A stretch of 5,708 bases of DNA from positions 1 to 5,708 of the forward strand of contig JAHFDX010000149.1 in the NCBI GenBank assembly GCA_023248785.1, in the 5' to 3' direction. The notes below the pieces were generated by a model. That model saw only the letters and a program-made list of their open reading frames with translations, was not told the origin of the DNA and ran no database searches. Below are positions 4,114 through 5,708 of this stretch, piece after piece. This DNA comes from Myxococcales bacterium. Lineage in GTDB: Bacteria > Myxococcota_A > Polyangia > Polyangiales > Polyangiaceae. A program made the position numbers and the translations under genes. How positions within the stretch are numbered: the stretch's first letter is position 1; every line of letters starts with the position of its first letter.

Positions 4114-5708
4114 TTATTGGGGCTCCTGCTTTTCCTTTGCAACGAGTGTCTTCATGTCCTTGCCGGTGAGCTTTTCGATGAGCGCGATGCCAAGAAGACC
4201 CTCTAAGTTCGAGCCGCCGTTCTGCCCACCACCTCCGCCACCCGAGATGAGCACGTCCGGGATGAGCTTGATGTGGTTGGCTGCGATCTGCTCGACGATC
4301 TTCAGCTGGCCAAAGACCATGCCCATGGCGTCGACGGACAACTTGTAGGATTTCGCGGTCGCTTCACCCTGGGCAAGGATCACGTCGGCCCTTGCGATTC
4401 CTGTCTTGCGCTCTTTCTCCGCGTCGGCATCCGCATTGAGCTTGGTCGCCTTCGCGGTGCCGTCCGCTTTGAGCTCGGTCGCCTTCGCCTCGCCCTCCGC
4501 GGCTTTGATCGCTGCGTCCGCAAGGTTCTTCGAGATCTCCACGCCCCGCTCGGACTCAACGACCTTCTTCTGCATATCGGCCTGGGCCGTGGCGTTCTCG
4601 AGGACCTTACGCTCGTCTTGCGCCTGCTTTTGCGTTGCGTACGTCTTTCTCTCCTGCTCGGCGATCTGGCGATCGGTGACGGTCTTTGTAAGTTCTGGCG
4701 GCAACACGACGTCGGCGATCATTGTGTCTTTCGATTCGATGTGGTGACCCTTGAGCACATCTTGAAGGTGCACCTTGGCCTTCTCTTGGAGCTCGGCGCG
4801 CTTGGTATAGAGATCAAGCGCCTGCACGGATTGCGCGGCATTTCGAAAGTGCGATGAGATCGCCGGTTCGAGAACCTGAGAGATCATGTTCGTCACCGAT
4901 CCGAGGTTTGCGACCACTTTCGGAGCATCCGCCATGGCGATGTGGATAATCACGCTCACGTCCATATCCACGTTGAACGCATCCGACGTTCGCAGCGTGA
5001 TGGTTTTGAGGTTCGCGTCGAACTTGTGCGCGCTCGATTCGTTGTCCGCCCAGTTGAGCAGAATCTGCGTGGTCGGCACGATGTCTACCTTGCACACTTT
5101 TGTGTTGAGCGCGTGTTTGCCTGGGCCGAGCGGCTCGGTCCAAATTCCCTTCTTGCCATTTTTCACAATCTTGGCGTTCACCTTGGCGTCGGTGACGTCT
5201 TCCCCTTCTTCACCCACAAAGCTTGTCACCACGCCGCATTCACCGATCTTCACTTCGGTCATCGGTTGCTTCAGGATCTGCGCGAACCAGGGATTAATGG
5301 CGTAATTGCCCGATCGCAAAACCGGAATTTGGAGACCCTTCTGCCCACCTGCCGCGAGGAACGCTGCGGGATTTTGAAAATTGTTGTGCACGGAGAGATC
5401 GACTTCGTCGGCCGCGATTTTCGACGGATCCAAGATGGCCTTGCCCTCTTGAATAATCACGACCCCGACCTCGTCCGGGCCGATGTTGGTCCATGGTACG
5501 GGCTGGCTCACCTCGAACAACGCGGTGTTGATGCGGTAGGTCCCCGGCATGAGCACGTCGAGCTGGCGACCTTTTTCGCCGCCGGTCGAGATGAACCTGT
5601 CGCCCTTCTCGAAGTTGGAATGACCGTCGACCTTGTTCGCCAAAAGCCGCCCGTCGGGGATCCGCGCGCCATCCATCGCCGTGACGAGCCCAACGGTGCC
5701 ACCCGGGA
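4114..5708 (-). CDS. Flotillin-like SPFH/band-7 protein, 5' end outside window
   Basis: The frame is open to the right edge, giving 530 visible residues. The first ATG (5676) is probably internal: no ribosome binding site precedes it, and the ten codons before it (ending TVGLVTA) match the repeat unit of the protein. Counting from that Met, residues 1-200 hold repeated beta-type modules (EVGVV/ECGVV elements; GGEKG, GGQKG and NGKKG motifs leading to PGTYRIN, SGNYAIN and PGKHALN). Residues about 200-335 are the SPFH core, including APKVVANLG and QVLEPAISSHFRNAAQS. Residues 335-450 are a long charged coiled coil with an Ala/Glu/Lys-rich 11-residue repeat. Then come KLIPDVLISGG, a six-glycine run (479-484) and a short C-terminal tail. 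SPFH proteins form large membrane-associated ring or cage assemblies that scaffold other proteins. No membrane segment is visible; any anchor or the rest of the N-terminus lies outside. No NfeD-type partner is seen downstream. Confidence 0.92.
   Translation of the reverse strand, partial: PGGTVGLVTAMDGARIPDGRLLANKVDGHSNFEKGDRFISTGGEKGRQLDVLMPGTYRINTALFEVSQPVPWTNIGPDEVGVVIIQEGKAILDPSKIAADEVDLSVHNNFQNPAAFLAAGGQKGLQIPVLRSGNYAINPWFAQILKQPMTEVKIGECGVVTSFVGEEGEDVTDAKVNAKIVKNGKKGIWTEPLGPGKHALNTKVCKVDIVPTTQILLNWADNESSAHKFDANLKTITLRTSDAFNVDMDVSVIIHIAMADAPKVVANLGSVTNMISQVLEPAISSHFRNAAQSVQALDLYTKRAELQEKAKVHLQDVLKGHHIESKDTMIADVVLPPELTKTVTDRQIAEQERKTYATQKQAQDERKVLENATAQADMQKKVVESERGVEISKNLADAAIKAAEGEAKATELKADGTAKATKLNADADAEKERKTGIARADVILAQGEATAKSYKLSVDAMGMVFGQLKIVEQIAANHIKLIPDVLISGGGGGGQNGGSNLEGLLGIALIEKLTGKDMKTLVAKEKQEPQ
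4436..4500. repeat. 33-bp tandem repeat inside the SPFH gene
   Basis: Bases 4436-4467 and 4469-4500 match at 27 of 32 positions with a period of 33 bp, encoding the 11-residue units AEGEAKATELK and ADGTAKATKLN. The period equals eleven codons, so length changes would keep the frame and the coiled coil. Confidence 0.7.

Noticed and set aside
3561..4206. Open frames of 170-202 codons on the plus strand
   Set aside because: They run antisense to the ferritin-like gene and the SPFH 3' end, have no recognisable domain, no signal peptide and unnatural composition. They are shadows of high-GC coding.
4273..4857. A 194-codon plus-strand frame rich in Leu, Gly and Arg
   Set aside because: It is antisense to the conserved SPFH coiled-coil region. 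Its leucine-rich look comes from reading the complementary codons of Lys/Glu/Ala-rich sequence.

Overview
The window looks like chromosomal DNA of a Gram-negative bacterium from Myxococcota, most likely a Polyangia-type myxobacterium. This is inferred from style and is not proven. Four small exported proteins carry low-complexity Asp/Ala/Ser/Gly/Thr linkers and cysteine-rich modules, one of them fused to a ferritin-like four-helix domain, and there is a large SPFH protein. I know all of these as common in that phylum. No rRNA, tRNA, CRISPR array, insertion sequence or attachment site is visible.

Left part (1-1926). A small secreted cysteine-rich protein (18-413, +) converges on a TetR-family repressor (452-1096, -). 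The repressor is divergent from a COQ4-family protein (1186-1926, +) that keeps the full metal motif HDxxH-x11-E. The 89-bp space between the two genes holds two palindromes sharing the half-site TATTGTCA, with centres 33 bp apart. They lie over the -35 and -10 boxes of the COQ4-gene promoter. The simplest reading is a self-contained regulated pair: the repressor controls itself and the COQ4-like gene, probably in response to a lipophilic or quinone-like ligand. The pair looks lower in GC than most of its surroundings.

Middle part (1927-4113), all on the minus strand. In transcription order: a lipoprotein with an N-terminal cysteine-rich domain and a C-terminal ferritin-like (diiron) four-helix domain (2937-3905); a 116-residue cysteine-rich lipoprotein (2593-2943) whose start overlaps the previous stop by 7 nt behind a strong ribosome binding site; and, after a 133-nt gap with its own promoter, an unrecognised lipoprotein (1962-2459). 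The two overlapping genes seem to share one cysteine spacing framework, which suggests a co-translated pair of related envelope proteins.

Right part (4114-5708, minus strand). The 3' portion of a flotillin-like SPFH/band-7 gene runs off the right edge. It shows repeated N-terminal beta-type modules, an SPFH core, a long charged coiled coil with 11-residue periodicity, a glycine run and a short C-terminal tail.

The best candidates for something new are the COQ4/TetR pair with its double operator, the overlapping lipoprotein pair with an extracytoplasmic ferritin-like domain, and the repeat architecture of the SPFH protein. No complete, unmistakably new system is visible.
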